Origin: Hymenolepis diminuta
Lineage: Eukaryota; Platyhelminthes; Cestoda; Cyclophyllidea; Hymenolepididae
Assembly (NCBI GenBank): GCA_900708905.1
Contig: CAADRB010000002.1
Coordinates: 4,195,308 to 4,259,307, forward strand
Direction: 5' to 3'
Length of the DNA: 64,000 bases
Under the pieces are notes generated by a model, which made no database searches, was not told where the DNA came from, and saw only the letters and a program-made list of their open reading frames with translations. Each line of letters begins with the position of its first letter. Positions within the stretch are counted from its first letter, which is position 1. Shown here piece by piece: positions 1 through 15,000 of the stretch. Made by a program: the position numbers and the translations under genes.

Positions 1-1
1 A

Positions 2-3000
2 CGTAATGTGAGGGAATCTGCAACGTTGACACACGATCGAAGAGCGGCTGTTGATATGAACACTCAAGCGCTCGATAATAATGAGCTTATTCGCTTATCC
101 TTCGAGTCTTTTGACTCCACATCCGTATTGCGACGGTTGGATATTGATGATCATAACCATTTTACAACCGTATCATCTCTTGTCGAATTTGAGGAAAACG
201 GAAGATCGCTTAATTCTGATAATGGTTTGAAGGCCTTTTCTGATTATGTCATTTCAATGGATCGTTCTCGTTTGACCAGGGATTGCGGTGTTAATACTGT
301 GCCTGAGAAAAAAGAGTTCAATTTAGAGTTACAGATTTCTCCGACTTTGGTTTCAGACGAAAGTCAGACCTGCTTGATTGACATTAAACCTTCTTTTCTT
401 AGCTTTACTCTCAACCTGCAATCTCCCCTTTTCACTTATGATCTTGTATCTACAGCTTCCTCTACGTCGACTGTGCTTAATTATTCCCGTTCTTCCGACT
501 ATGCGTCTGCCCTGGGTGAAGTAATATCTCAAACTTCCACCGTATTTGATTCTCTTGATCATTGTACATCTTTTCACAATATTTCCAGCAGCAATAGCCT
601 TTTCATGCAAGGACGTTCAATTCAACTATCCCTAACACATTTGAATGGAATAAATACAGGACTGGTCCTTTTCAGTGATTCTTCTTGGAAGAGAAGGACT
701 GGTTTACTATTTGATTCTGAAACTCATATGACACCTCTAGGAAAGTACTGGTCTGATTTCGACGTTGTCTACAGTTATGATAGCTTTAGAGATGATGATC
801 AATGCTCCACCTCTTCAAAAATTAATCCTTTGGGTGGATCTATGCATATTTCTACTGCTTCTATGCGGGAAGCGGAAATTTCGAAAGAGGATTCAATCGT
901 TTGCTCAAAGTGCGGATCGAAATTGACTTCAAAGGAAAAGAAGGATTGTTCAGATGCAGCTGTGCAAGTTCAATGTAATCAGCCATCTTCAAACATGCTA
1001 GATTCTCCCAATATCAAGAAAATTGGTGAATTATTTGATCATGGAGATGTATTCTTTGAACATGAGGGTCATTTTGAAATCAAGCAGCCAATTTTGACAA
1101 GGCATGAAAATAAAGAATTTCAAACTCTTTCATTCAACTCCAGGAATATTGTTTCCAAGGCTATTTCCTGCTCCCCAGAGAGGAAGGATATTGACGTACA
1201 ATATTCGCCTCATCATTCAAAGTCTATTGAAATTATCGCCCTAACAGTGGAAGGGGACAATGCTTGTTCTGAAATAAACCCTATTATCGAAAAAAGCAGC
1301 GTTTCTATCGCAAGTTCTGGAAATCAATTCCAGAATGATCTCTCTGTGTTAGCCCAGAATATACTTCCCAAAGAAACAGTGTTTAATGATAAATCAACTC
1401 TACCACAATCGGTTATGTTAAAATGGACAAACACTGCATCTATGACTTCTAAAATATTAACCAATAATCTTATTAAGCCTATACTCTTTGAGGATAAAGA
1501 TTACACTGCTTTCATACGTCACCGTGATGAGAATATTGCTGGAATCCAATTGGAATGGAACTCAAGTTCTTTGCAAAAACTAACTTCTGATTTAGACTGC
1601 CAGACGGAATGGATAGTGGTGGTAATCGGATGGCAGTCAATGGATAAAGTTTCTGAAAATGTACGAAGAACGGCCTCATTACCTCAATCCACTATCAAAT
1701 CCTGTTCTACGGCTGTAGCTACAGGACTTCCAGTTATTAAATCTAAAATTTTTAATCCGGATGGAAGATCTTGTAAGGTAGATAATGCTGCGCGCCATCA
1801 ACCCTTTGTGAGAAAGTTGAAAAACAAGAATATTATGACGGAAACTAAGAAATCAGAGTTAAAACCTCAAATGTCCTTTACATCATATTTATCGCGTTCA
1901 AATGAGGATGCTCCTATTTCGATTATACCTGATTTCACTTTAGACCGACAATCTTCATCAGAAGTTGAGGAACCGGAATTAATCAAGGGATTCAGTTCTA
2001 TGCATTATAGTCTTATATCAACAGCTAGTACGACCGTCAAGCAGTTGATGACGTTTAAGAACAAGAGAGATGATATACTTAGTTTCGATGGTGCTGATGA
2101 ATCTGAAAAATCACTGGTGATACCTTCAAGGAGCAGTCATGTTGTGAATATATCAGTGGAAAATTCCCGGAAGACTAAAGATATAGGAATCGAAGCTGTA
2201 ATAGATTCGAATCTATCAGCTGGCAAGACTCAGACACTACACGATCTTTCGATCACTGAAGCAGAATTAGAAAATGCGCAATTTGTTCCTGCTAACGCTG
2301 CTCACGTTCTGATTCATACGGGAATTTCTACTGCTATTCAATGTATTTTAATAGGAACTGACACACATCCGGTTTCACGCGTTCATAATCAAAGCCAGAC
2401 TGAATCCGCTGCCGATGAAACCAAATTGGATTTAGACATCGCCGATGTGAAGATTAGAACAAGCCTAGAGGTAGCTGATTTCGAATGTCAAGCTTCTCCA
2501 AATGAAGGGACAGGGATAGAAAGATCAATCGAAGTCATAAACTCAACTGATGTTCATTCAACTCTAATCAACTCACCTGACAACGAAATGATTTTCACTT
2601 CTGTAATGTCCTCAAATGTCATCTCCCAAAAATTTGAAAATGAGCTCGTAGTTATTGCTGACAAACCAAAGACTGCTAATCAAGAGTCAGAAACTTCTCA
2701 GAATTTGCCAAAGAGGAAAAACAAGAATCTGATGGTTAAACCTCCAGACGAAGTCTCCCGTATTTCGAAAGTTCTGAAAGATACAGCCACTGGGCCCGAG
2801 ACCGTACCATCCTTCGATACTATTTCTGAACAAAAACGTGAATTTGTGACCAGTATAATACCAGCCTATAGTAAAAACACCAGTGCCTCAACAAGGACTA
2901 TAGTTAGTATGATATCCTCAGATCAGTTAGTGAAGTCTGTGACAAAGCATTCCAAAGAACTTAGTGACATATCACCTTATTCACCTCCTTCTCCTTCAGT

Positions 3001-6000
3001 ACCTCCAAAAGATGGCAATGATGGCTCTGATTCTGACTCAGATAGCCACAATCCTCCATATATGAACATGGAGACGGATACGAAAAGGCCAATGCATTTT
3101 GAACATAGTATGAGTACAAGAACTAATGTAAAAATGGTAACTGCGCAAACCCAAAGTGAACACATTTCTAACGATAACCACTGTCAAACGGAATCGGTTA
3201 AAATTCTACGTGTAAATGAAGAGAAAGATGTTACCGAAGCATCAGGAAATAAACCTATTTGTAATGCTGCACCAGGATTTTATAGGCTCATTTCAACCGC
3301 TTCAATGGCCTCCGTAGAAGTTCAGGAACAGATTTCATATGGTGTGAAATGGGAACGATCAGCAGCATTATTAACTCAGATGGGAAGTCTAACTCCTGAG
3401 CAGTTTGAGGCGAAAGGAAATCAAAACATCAAAATGATATCGGAATCTATAGCAGCTACGGCTGAAATGAATGTTCAACAAAGAGTTTCAGAGACAAATA
3501 CCAATGAAGTTGGAAAGGGAATGAGAAAAATATCAAAGAAAGTTGAGGTTCATCCATTTTCTGTTTGCGCAGAGTGTCAGACCTCGATTGAAACAAGCGA
3601 ACAAGGACTGGAATCTGCTCAAGGCGCTGGTGACGTTTACGCTGACTTCAAAATCGACGAAGGAACATTTTCAAGAAGTGGTTGTAGCGTTTTGGATAAG
3701 TCCGTGAAAACATCCCACAAAATTAGAAATAGCGGAACTGATGCAGTACCTGAATTTCAACCATCAATTGCAAAAGTTCGCATGAAAATGGTCTTTGCAC
3801 AAACACAAACTGAATTGAATCCGATTCCTTCCAGGCATGAAGACATAAGCTTAGTTGATGCATCAAGATCTCAACCTATACGTTCTGATCCATCCAAATC
3901 TCATCAAATGCTTTCAACAGCATCCATGTCATCATTCAGTATTCAAGGGAATATTATGATGATCTTGATGTCAAAAAAACCTACCATTTGTGCTGCAATA
4001 CAGGTCCAAATAGAAGATCTCAATAGCGATATCGTTTTAGAATCCATGGTAGTTTGTGTCAAAAATAATGTTCAAGAAAATTCTTCAATGTCACAGGGGA
4101 AGATGACCAAATCTAAGAAGACCCAAATTCTTCCTACTCTAATCTGTAAGGAGAGTCAGACATTTACTGAATCAAAAGAAAGTAATGAAGGATCAACATC
4201 CCCACTGACGGAAGACTCTGGTGACGTTTATGCAAATTTCGATTTCAATGATTTAGCACATAATGAAGGAACACAAAATACATATTTTTTGGACCCTCTT
4301 CCGAAAGACCTAAAAGGCGTATCAACCAGCAGCATAGCTCGTGATAAGGTAAAGAATCCTCAGATGGTTACTGAGCAAGATATTGAAGGTACTAAATGTC
4401 AATCCGAGACAACTCAGAAAATTCTGATACAGAAAGATAGCCTTACTCGAGATATGGGAATTTCATGCTTACTGTTAACTTCAATCCTTACAAACGTTGA
4501 GTCTAAACACATCCAGAAAATTAAAAGCGAGGGCCTGACGATTTCATCCCTAATGGAGATTCCATCATCGCATCCTATAAAAGACATTAGTACATCAACT
4601 TGTTCTATGGTGGGCTTACCGTCGTCAGAACCGTGGGCGAAATCTTCGATAGTGTCCTCTTCATCAGTATCATATCAACAAAACGATGATGATTCTAAGT
4701 CAGAAGATCAAAACCTTCTTTCCTTTGATAATGAAACAGATACGAATACTCTAAGGCATGTTGAACATAGCGCAGGTCCATTATCAACCCAATTTGGAAA
4801 CAAACCAATTGGCACGCAAGGTCAAACCAATTTTATTAATATTCCACTTGCCCCTAGTGAAATATCCAGATCTTTTCTGGTCCGTGGAGCTTCAGCTAGA
4901 TCAATCAATCTTATTTCAACCTCTTCGATGTCATCGTTAATTGTTAAGGACGTATCAGCATCTTGGACATTCAGTGGATGTAATGCTGGACAAACATTTT
5001 TGGTATACACTTCATTGCCAATTGAGTCCAAACCCTATGTTGATATTGTTACGGAATCTGTGGTATCTTCCATTCAAGAAAATGTTCAAGAACCAAGTGC
5101 GTCAACGAAAACTCAGGATAAGAATATGATTCCGAAGAAGATTCAGGTTCATCCATTCACTTTTTGTGCTGAGAGTCAAACATCGGTTGAAGGTGACGCC
5201 GGTGATGTCTGTGTTGACTTCGCTATTAAGGAGGAACTTGTCACGCCAGGAAGCAGTAGTGATGTGAATAAGTCTCCAAGAACATCTCCGAGCATTAAAG
5301 AGAGCAGAACGGATGCAACACTTGAAACAAAATTTTCAGTTGCCCTATCTCAGACCTCCAGTTTTCCATCAACATCGATGTCAGCTTTACCAATTGAGGC
5401 ATCAGTTACAAATGCGGCTTTTAAACACACCTGCTCAGTTCCTATTCAAACGATTTCACAACCTGTTTGCAACCAAATATCCACCGGTATTCAATGTTTA
5501 GCCTTAATGCAAAGCAGTAGGCCACTTGAAACCGCTGTTAAAAATATTCCAAATTCACATCGAAATTCAGTGGTCTTGAAACCACTGGTTTGCTCTCACA
5601 TCCAAACGCAATCTTTTGTTGATGCACTTAGTTTGAACTCAGTAAAAGCTATTGAGACTACGGATGAAGAAATTCAAGCCATTTCCACCACCTCTCAATC
5701 CGAGTGTCAAACAACAATGACCAGCTCCTCTAACTTGACTGAGATTGGCCATAAGATACCAGAAGATACTACCGAATCCGTAGTGGACGTTCACTCAATT
5801 CCATTAAACTCAGAGAAAAACAAACCTGATTCCAAACGGGACACGGCTTCTACTTCAGTTATGTCATCAATACCTATTCAGCAGAGAATACCGATTAGAG
5901 AATTAACCACTAAAACCGAAAATTCACAAAAGAAGCTAAGGATTGAAAATACGCCTTTGTTGGTGATATCACCACAAGAATTTTTACTCAGCTCAAAAGT

Positions 6001-9000
6001 TCTTACAGGTACTACAACCGAGATAAAAGACTTTGTTAATGAGACGTCGAATCCTGACCAGGATACCTGTCTATCAATAAGGACTCGACTGAAATCTCAA
6101 ACTCCAGATTCCCAAGGTCATGGTAGTCTTTCACTCCTCTTAGTACATTCATCATCGTCACCTCCACAATACAATTCAGACGATTCTGATTCGGAATTTA
6201 AAAAGAAAATGGAGAAGAAGACAACCAAATATATTAAACGCAGTAAGAGTCCAAAGTCACCACAAATCCCGAAATTGAAAAAATCTCGAATTACACCTAA
6301 CTGTATTGATAGCAACTCTCAAACTGATACTTTTGACATCTTGCCCACAGATGGAGACAATGATTCAATCATCGTAATAAAATCTGAACCTATCTCCAGT
6401 GGTCCTCTTAAACCCAAAAAATTAATTCCAACTGCTTCAATGTCACCTTTGTCTATTTATGAGAACCGAGTACAGGAAATCTCATATCGAAAATATAGCT
6501 CATGCGCTGCTGTTCAAACCGTCATTGGAAATATTTTCTCTAAATCACCTGACGATGAAAAAGATAGGAGTGTTGAATATGTGATACCCTCGGTTGAAAC
6601 GGATGTTCAGGAAAGCGTTCAGAAATCTAATCTTTCAATAGTTGGAAGGATGAGAAAAGCATATTCGAAGAAGGTTCAGGTTAATCCATTCACTTTTTAT
6701 ATAGAAAGCCAAACGGCATTGGAAGTTAAAGATGAGAGGTCAGAGGTAGGTTCAGATGAAACGGGACATATATACACTGACTTTACTTCCAGTGACTTTG
6801 TCAGTGATCACTCATCAAAATCTATCGATAGGCAGATCAATTCCAACACCCAGAGTTCTGATTCATTTTCTCAAACTTCCTACCATATGCTGCCTGTAGA
6901 AACACGAAAACAGGATAAATTTGAGGCGAAGGATACTATTGAACAAGACGTATCTGAAAACTTGTTCGCCTCCACAATACCAGCGGTTAAACTCAAGACA
7001 ACCTCTACGATGTCTTGCTACCAAGTTCCCCGACTTAATGCAGAGAGAGCTAAACTCAAATCACTTATTGATTCGAAAACGCAACATGATACTGTGTCAG
7101 AGATATCTAAGCCCGATTTTTCATTATATCCAGATAGCGTTAAAGAATTTTTGAGTGAAATTGGTACGCCTTCGAGCAATACTTTCGCATTTTGTCTGGA
7201 CTCGCTTTTCTTTCCTAATCCACCCAAAGAATACAAATGTGCATCCACTATGACTCAAAATCAAATCCGCGATACTTTTATGTCAACGTTTACCAAAACC
7301 GTGCTTGATACAAACACAGACGACCTTACAGAGACCGAAGCTCCGTACCATCAAGTACAACTTACAGATATATTAGGATCAATTTCGAAGGACAAACAAG
7401 ACATCGGAATCTCGTGTCATTTTTTGACTCCCGATTCTACGATAAATACTGAACAGTTGCAAGAAAGCGAAAAACAGTCTGCAAGTCTAAGATCTACAGG
7501 ACTTCAGGTTATAACATATATGGATCCATATGAAGACAGAGATCTTGGTTATACACCTGCAAACTTTGAATCAGAGAATTATATGGCTATCTTTAGACCT
7601 CAAAAGGTACATATCGCTATAGGAAGACTGGAGAATGAACAGCTCGACCATGCTAAAGTAGAGTTTGTGCCTCAATGTGATAATATCGTTCGTGAAACTT
7701 GCCAGACTGTACAAATTCCACCAGCGCTAACCTTAATGTACACTTCAACTTCAACGCGAACGCATCTTCAGGAGAGTCTAAGAAGGGATAGTATTTCTGA
7801 ATCTAAAACACAATTAAGCCATGAAGAGCATTTTGCTGGAAATCAGTTCGAAAAAGTGAAAATCAAACCGGCTGAATCGACTGTAGAGTCATGTCCTTCA
7901 GGTGCATTACGACCTCAAACTAATTACTCCGCAACCATGACTTCCATGATTGTTGCACCTTCTAAAAATCACCCCATCACCGCCGTCAAGTCAACTGTAG
8001 AGAAGGTCGAAGACTTCAGAGTTGTAGTAAATGTCTCAACTCAAACACATCATGAATTCCATTCACCTGAGAGATCATTTGATGTCGTCGGTACAAGCTC
8101 AAAATTATCTATTGAACAGAAAATGACAGAGGACTCAACCTCCGAAATTGAAGTGGGATTGGTTGCCAAAGAGTTTCCTCTGGATCATGTACCATATGAA
8201 AGAGGATCGTTTTTTGAGGAACTACGTCATCAGAATGTATCAACAATGACTGGTGTTGATGTCAGGCGCACTGATGTTCATGATTCTCAACTTTTACCAA
8301 AATCTTCAGAGAAAGAACGCTTACCTGACAAAGTTGAAACCATTCTAGATGAGCATTTGTGCATGAGATGTCAAATGGCTATCAAAAATGTCGAAAGTTC
8401 CCAAAAAGGAGAAAAGATATCAAGTTCAACACAAACTCAAGTTAGTGTAGAGGTTCTTACCAGAGAATATGAGCAGATCTCAACTAAGGCTAAATGTATT
8501 GGAATTGGATCCACTCTCAAGGTGATGAATGCGGGTACAAGCACATTGCTGGATACGATCAAACCTGAAGCGAAATTTTCTGTAATTACAAACAAGACGG
8601 AAATTCACTCTTCACATTTAAGGAGCGTTGTCGGAGACGAAATATTTGAAAAAGAGAATAGTGATCTTCAAGCAATGGCTAACTCCATGGAAGCATCCAG
8701 CTCAATGCATGCCGGCTCTGTATCAGTGAAAATTCTCCAGGAAGCGCCAGAGGTCTACGCGTCAGCGGAGTCAACACCTTCTCACACTTCATCCAAAGAG
8801 AATTCTGTCTCCACCGCAGTAATGTCTTCAAAGTTAATTTCTCAAATATCTAGTCATATAAGATCAAAGAAATCTATATTTGTCAACCAGGGAGTGATGG
8901 TTAACACATATTTAGAAGGCACTATTAAAAGTGTCATAAGATCGAATGTGAATACGAGTGCATCAACAGAGATCGGTATAAATCCTCATAAATCACAGAT

Positions 9001-12000
9001 GAAGTCACCAAATATTCATTCTGAAGAATCAAACGAAATATATCTCCCAACACCACCTTCTTCGCCACCGCCTCCACAAAATTCACCTAGTGTTGATTCG
9101 GAAGATATGAACAATTCAGTGCTTGTATTTGTTACCAGCTCAAAGGCTGACATACGGAAACACAACACAAAAACAAAATCTTCGGTAGAACCAATATTAT
9201 TCGATAAGCAATGCCAAACTGAATCAGTTAAAATACTTCCGATAACAGAAGGCTTGTGTTTTGCTGAAGAATCAAGGGATACCGAACCCAAGAATTCATC
9301 TCATAAATCCCAACATTCCATTCTAACACAAGATACCGAAACTCAAACCATTGAGGTAATCGGATTTACTGCTGAATGTAGTACTGTTGAAACCCAAACT
9401 CAATACTTATCGAAGAATGCAAAATGCCAGACATATGATGATAATTTCTCGGCAGTTGAACCGGAACTAAAATTCAAAGAAATATTTGAAAATCATTTAG
9501 AACCTCTGGTAACTTCGGCAGTACATTCACTACCACTGGAAACAGAAAATGATATGACCGTGAAGAATTCAGCAAAGATTAATGCAATTTCAATTTCAAT
9601 ACAGACTGAGACAAAACATATTTCTAATAATGAGGCTATCGGTATATCGACGATCAATGAGGTACAAGAAATGGACGATCCAAATGTGAAAATTGATAAA
9701 AGTAAGAACTATCCGAGTAATGAGGATACACAAAAGCCGAAAAGATACAAAGTAGTGACATCATCAATATCAGCTCTACTTCAGTCATTCACAAGGAAAA
9801 TAACGAAACCTAAATTGATTAACGCTGAAACCCAAGCTACAAGCTTAGATATAAACTTGGGGGAGAAATCAAATAAAGAAATACAGGTTTCATCATCAAC
9901 CGAAAGTACCGCAAAACAACCCATACGAACAGAGTGCAATAGAACAGAAAAAGAAACATCAGTTGAAACCAATTCAGAAACAATTTCATCAGCGGATGAT
10001 GATCTGCCTCATGGCTTTATTAACACTGGAACAGGTGATTCTGAGAGCACCTCTTCGTATCGATTAATTGACGAAGGAGTACAATCTGCTAATTTGGCTT
10101 CAAATGCCCTTACTCAAACTTCTTACTCTCTCTTGCCGAATGTCACAGCAGCATCTGGTGAGCCTGAGGCCGAAAACAGTATGGAAGCTGCGATCGCAGA
10201 AAGTGTGCATGCGACTCCAGCACAGGCCGCCAATAACCTTGTCTCATCCTCCACTATGTCCACTCATCAAATCCTACAAATTCAAGAGTGGAATGTGGTG
10301 GCTAGAAGTCAAACTGTTGTGAATGACATTCCCTCATTGTCACTCCACTCAACAGAGAGTGTGAGGGACACCAAAACTGAACTGACTACACTTGTAAGTA
10401 GTGCCTCCACTGCTAGTCTGGACTCTCTCCCTCGTAGGAGCCTAATTGAGAAAGATGGATTGAAATCTACGGGAACGATGACACGAGATCCAATCAATGG
10501 AATGTCCGTGTTCTCAAAACTTCAAGAGAAGAATTTGGTATCACCGGATATTCCCAGGGAGGAAGGTAGTGCTCATATATCCGGTATACAGGCGCAGCTT
10601 GCTTCTAGCAAAGTGGATAAATTGAGGAGTCCTTCTAAAGATATTCAAGAGCCGGATCATCTCAAACGCGACATGGGTGTTATGTGCATGTTGTTGTCGA
10701 CTGATTCTCAACTGAATATTAAACAAGCTTTAAGGCGCATGGATGCGTATTCGTCCCACAATAAAGACATGGCTACGATGACCAAAGCTCCCATCACTTC
10801 AGGAACTGAAGGAACCTACATCGACAGAGAACCCCAGCCCATACTGGTGGGAAAAGCGTCTACATTGAGGAGCTATTTACCTGTTGGCACACAAACTTTG
10901 GATGATGATCGAAAGTCCGTAAGGTCTCTTGATGAATCAGTTTCAGATAAGGAAAGGACCCATGATGAAATGGAACTAATTCAGCTTGAAGCCCCTCAGA
11001 CATACACTTCAAACCTACCAGATCAAGCTTCCCCTCAAATTGAAGATCTTCAACAACGCTCTACATCTGTCGCAACTGGCAGGGACATTGAAAGTTTATC
11101 AAAATCTGAAGCTGCAGAACAACTTTGCACGAAATGTCGAATGGCCTTCATAGAACAAACACCATGCTCCACACAAACTCAATTGAGCGTAAAAGTGCTA
11201 TCAAGAGAATTCGAAAGACTATCAAAGGATGTTACCTCTTCTCCTTCACAACTTCAAACTGATGTCAATAGAGGAGTGTCATCGATTCTCAAGGTTAAAG
11301 ACTCTGTATTAACAGGAGCAGCAATTGAAGGCACTTCAGGGCCATTTTCATCAGCGGATGATGATCTGCCTCATGGCTTTATTAACACTGGAACAGGTGA
11401 TTCTGAGAGCACCTCTTCGTATCGATTAATTGACGAAGGAGTACAATCTGCTAATTTGGCTTCAAATGCCCTTACTCAAACTTCTTACTCTCTCTTGCCG
11501 AATGTCACAGCAGCATCTGGTGAGCCTGAGGCCGAAAACAGTATGGAAGCTGCGATCGCAGAAAGTGTGCATGCGACTCCAGCACAGGCCGCCAATAACC
11601 TTGTCTCATCCTCCACTATGTCCACTCATCAAATCCTACAAATTCAAGAGTGGAATGTGGTGGCTAGAAGTCAAACTGTTGTGAATGACATTCCCTCATT
11701 GTCACTCCACTCAACAGAGAGTGTGAGGGACACCAAAACTGAACTGACTACACTTGTAAGTAGTGCCTCCACTGCTAGTCTGGACTCTCTCCCTCGTAGG
11801 AGCCTAATTGAGAAAGATGGATTGAAATCTACGGGAACGATGACACGAGATCCAATCAATGGAATGTCCGTGTTCTCAAAACTTCAAGAGAAGAATTTGG
11901 TATCACCGGATATTCCCAGGGAGGAAGGTAGTGCTCATATATCCGGTATACAGGCGCAGCTTGCTTCTAGCAAAGTGGATAAATTGAGGAGTCCTTCTAA

Positions 12001-15000
12001 AGATATTCAAGAGCCGGATCATCTCAAACGCGACATGGGTGTTATGTGCATGTTGTTGTCGACTGATTCTCAACCGAATATCAATCGGGCTCTAAAATGC
12101 GCTGACCTCGGAACTTCGGTGACTAAGGATACAGGCCTTTTGGCTGGTGAAATAACTGTTCAACGTAAGGAGGCGTATTTTGCCTTTTCTCCCCCGAAGT
12201 TGGAATCTCATGACTATTTGGCTTTAATAAGGCCGCCACTAACCTATCCTTATTTTGGAGAAGTACTGGATGACAAACGGGAGAATTTTATTGAATGCAT
12301 ATCCCATGAAAGAAATAAACATATCCAAGTCTCCGTGCAAACAGATTGCGTCGTGGAAGTTGTCTCGAACACCTATAGTGGACAGCCATCTCTACCGGTC
12401 GGCGATTCATTAGAACTTGAAAACCTTCTCTGCACGGTATCTCATGCTTCTTCAATATTTATATCTATTGGGACTCAGGTACAATCAATTCCTCTAGTAT
12501 CGACTTTCTCTGAACCAATAATTGAAAGCCATATTGAACGAAACTCCCCGATCCATATCACCTCAGGTGACGTTTACGTTGATTTTGAGATCTGCTATTC
12601 TATTGAATTCTTCGACAAGGAGATCCAGTCAGAACCAATTTCGAATTCGCTGCTTCCAGCAATTAGCACTCGACTGGACGATTTAAATGCTGAAGAATGT
12701 ATTCAAGTGGCCGCATTTGTAAATTTGAATAGCCTTTCAGAGCCGGCTAAAATTCTGACTTCAACCTCGACCATGTCCGACGAAACCGTAAAAATAGTGT
12801 CAACTGATCCGGTATTGAGGCCAGCGCTTGTTTCTAGAGTGGAGTCAACTGAAAGTTTATTAAGCATAGTGAATAGATATGGCACTTTGTCTGCTGAAAG
12901 TTTGGATTCCTTGCTTCCTCCAAAGAGCACATCTACTGGAACGATGACAGTGGATGCAGTTAACGTTATTTACAGATCGGGAGTCACTGATAGCATTATT
13001 GTAACACAAGATAAATGTTTAGCTTCTCAGGAGAATCTAAAATTTGAAGCTTACGTTGAGGAGTCCACTCAACATTTTCAGCTGAAGTCTGAGGAATCAA
13101 GAAATTTAAAGGCACCTTCAAAAACAAAACACGATGTCGGTGTATCGTGTTTGTTATTAAAATTTGATTCTCTACCACTTGAATATCAAGGGAAAGACTT
13201 AAATTCTATTGAAACATTAAATACTGGAGTAGTAGCGAAAGTATATGATAATTTTAAGCGCCTTTCAAAAGACTCCAGTAATTTCGAGGCCAATGACTAT
13301 ATGGCCATTTTGAGATCTGTAGGACGTCCTTCAAATTCAGAGGAGTTTTACGATAACCAACCGGAGGAATTCCCCGCTGAAGTGTTTTTCGATGAAATTA
13401 TGGAGTCTCAAAGTGAACCCATAAAATCAGATTTGTCCATTGACCCTTCAGATAAATCAGTAGTACAAACTGACGGCATTGCAACAATGACTTCAATAAA
13501 AATTCCATCGACAGTAGATACTCAGAGTATATTACCAACCAAAGTTTCAGGAAATATTATGGCTGTTTTGACTCAAACATTCGATCCAAATCAATCTGTC
13601 AAAATATTGTTTGATGGCAGTTCGTCCATTTCTGAAAAGGAGGAGGCAGATAAATTAAAAATAGTAGATGAATTAATACCATATGAAAGTTCCATAGACT
13701 TAGCTTCCAGGCGTAAAACTCCTCCAAGTATTCTGACTGAACAATTGTGCATAAAATGTCGAAGTGCCTGTGAAACCTTGGAGATAACAGATGTACAAGA
13801 AAAAACATCGAGATCTACGCAAACGCAAGCTAGCGTTGAATTACTCTCAAGAGAATTGGAACAGTTATCAGCTCAAAAGACATCTTCAGCAATATCCAAA
13901 TTTGAGGAGATTCCAAATGAATTGTCTCAACAAGAACCAACACCACATGTTCCGACGGTCAGTGTAGAGGTTCAGTCCTTCCCCATTGCGTTCAATGTTG
14001 AGTGCCAGACAGAACCGAGGGAAATACAACTTCAAATGAGAGAATGTCCGACTGACTTTAGAACCTCGACTTCTGCCAGTGTCGTTTCAGTAAAATCTGA
14101 CGAAAACCAACTCAGATCTAGGCCAATGACATATCGCGATACTGCTAGCCAAGCATCTACATCACCAAGAAGAAGAATAGCACTTGTAATATCGGAGGTT
14201 CAAGCAAATCTGCGTCAGTCGACTTTCGCAATACCAGACTATAAACTCCAGACAATCACAGACGAAATTAAACATTCCTCATTTGATAGCTCAGGCCACA
14301 TCTTCACTGAATTCGATAATTATGGTTTTGAGATCACTAATTCAACGGGAGCGTTTGATAAGAAGATTCAGCTTTCTGACGCCTTTGCACAAACAACTTC
14401 CCCACCCCCACCTGTTGTTTATATTCAACCAAAAGAAACAGCCCATATGTTAGCTAATTCTAACGATGACAACGTCGAAAGCTATGACTCAGTTAGAATG
14501 GTCGATAAGGGAATTCAGTCAGCTGCTCCGATTGTCGATGCATTCTGTCAAATCTCCGACTCACTGCCCTCTGTTATTAATGCCATAATAGTAGCGGAAG
14601 AAAAGAATGACCGTATTAAAGCACCTTCTACTGAAAACGATAATACATTCGTATTAACAACGACTAACCTCATTACATCTGCTACAATGCCTATTTACAG
14701 AGTCGACAGAAAGGAAGAAAGTGACTATAACTTGATGAAAGATGATGCTCTTTCTAATGAGAGTATAAAAGATCTGCTATACCAGTTGGGTGAAACTGAC
14801 GGCATGAGTTCCCTTTATGTTCTGAATAGTCCTCAAGATGGTAAAAACAAGTCGATCGGTACCATGGTAACGAATTCAATTAAAAATACCTCTAAATCAG
14901 AAGTCTTTGAAAATATGATCTCAGATTCAACCAGTAACGATTTAAGAAAATCACAAATTAAAGTTAAGAAAATCGCAACAATGACTATGATTGAAATTCC

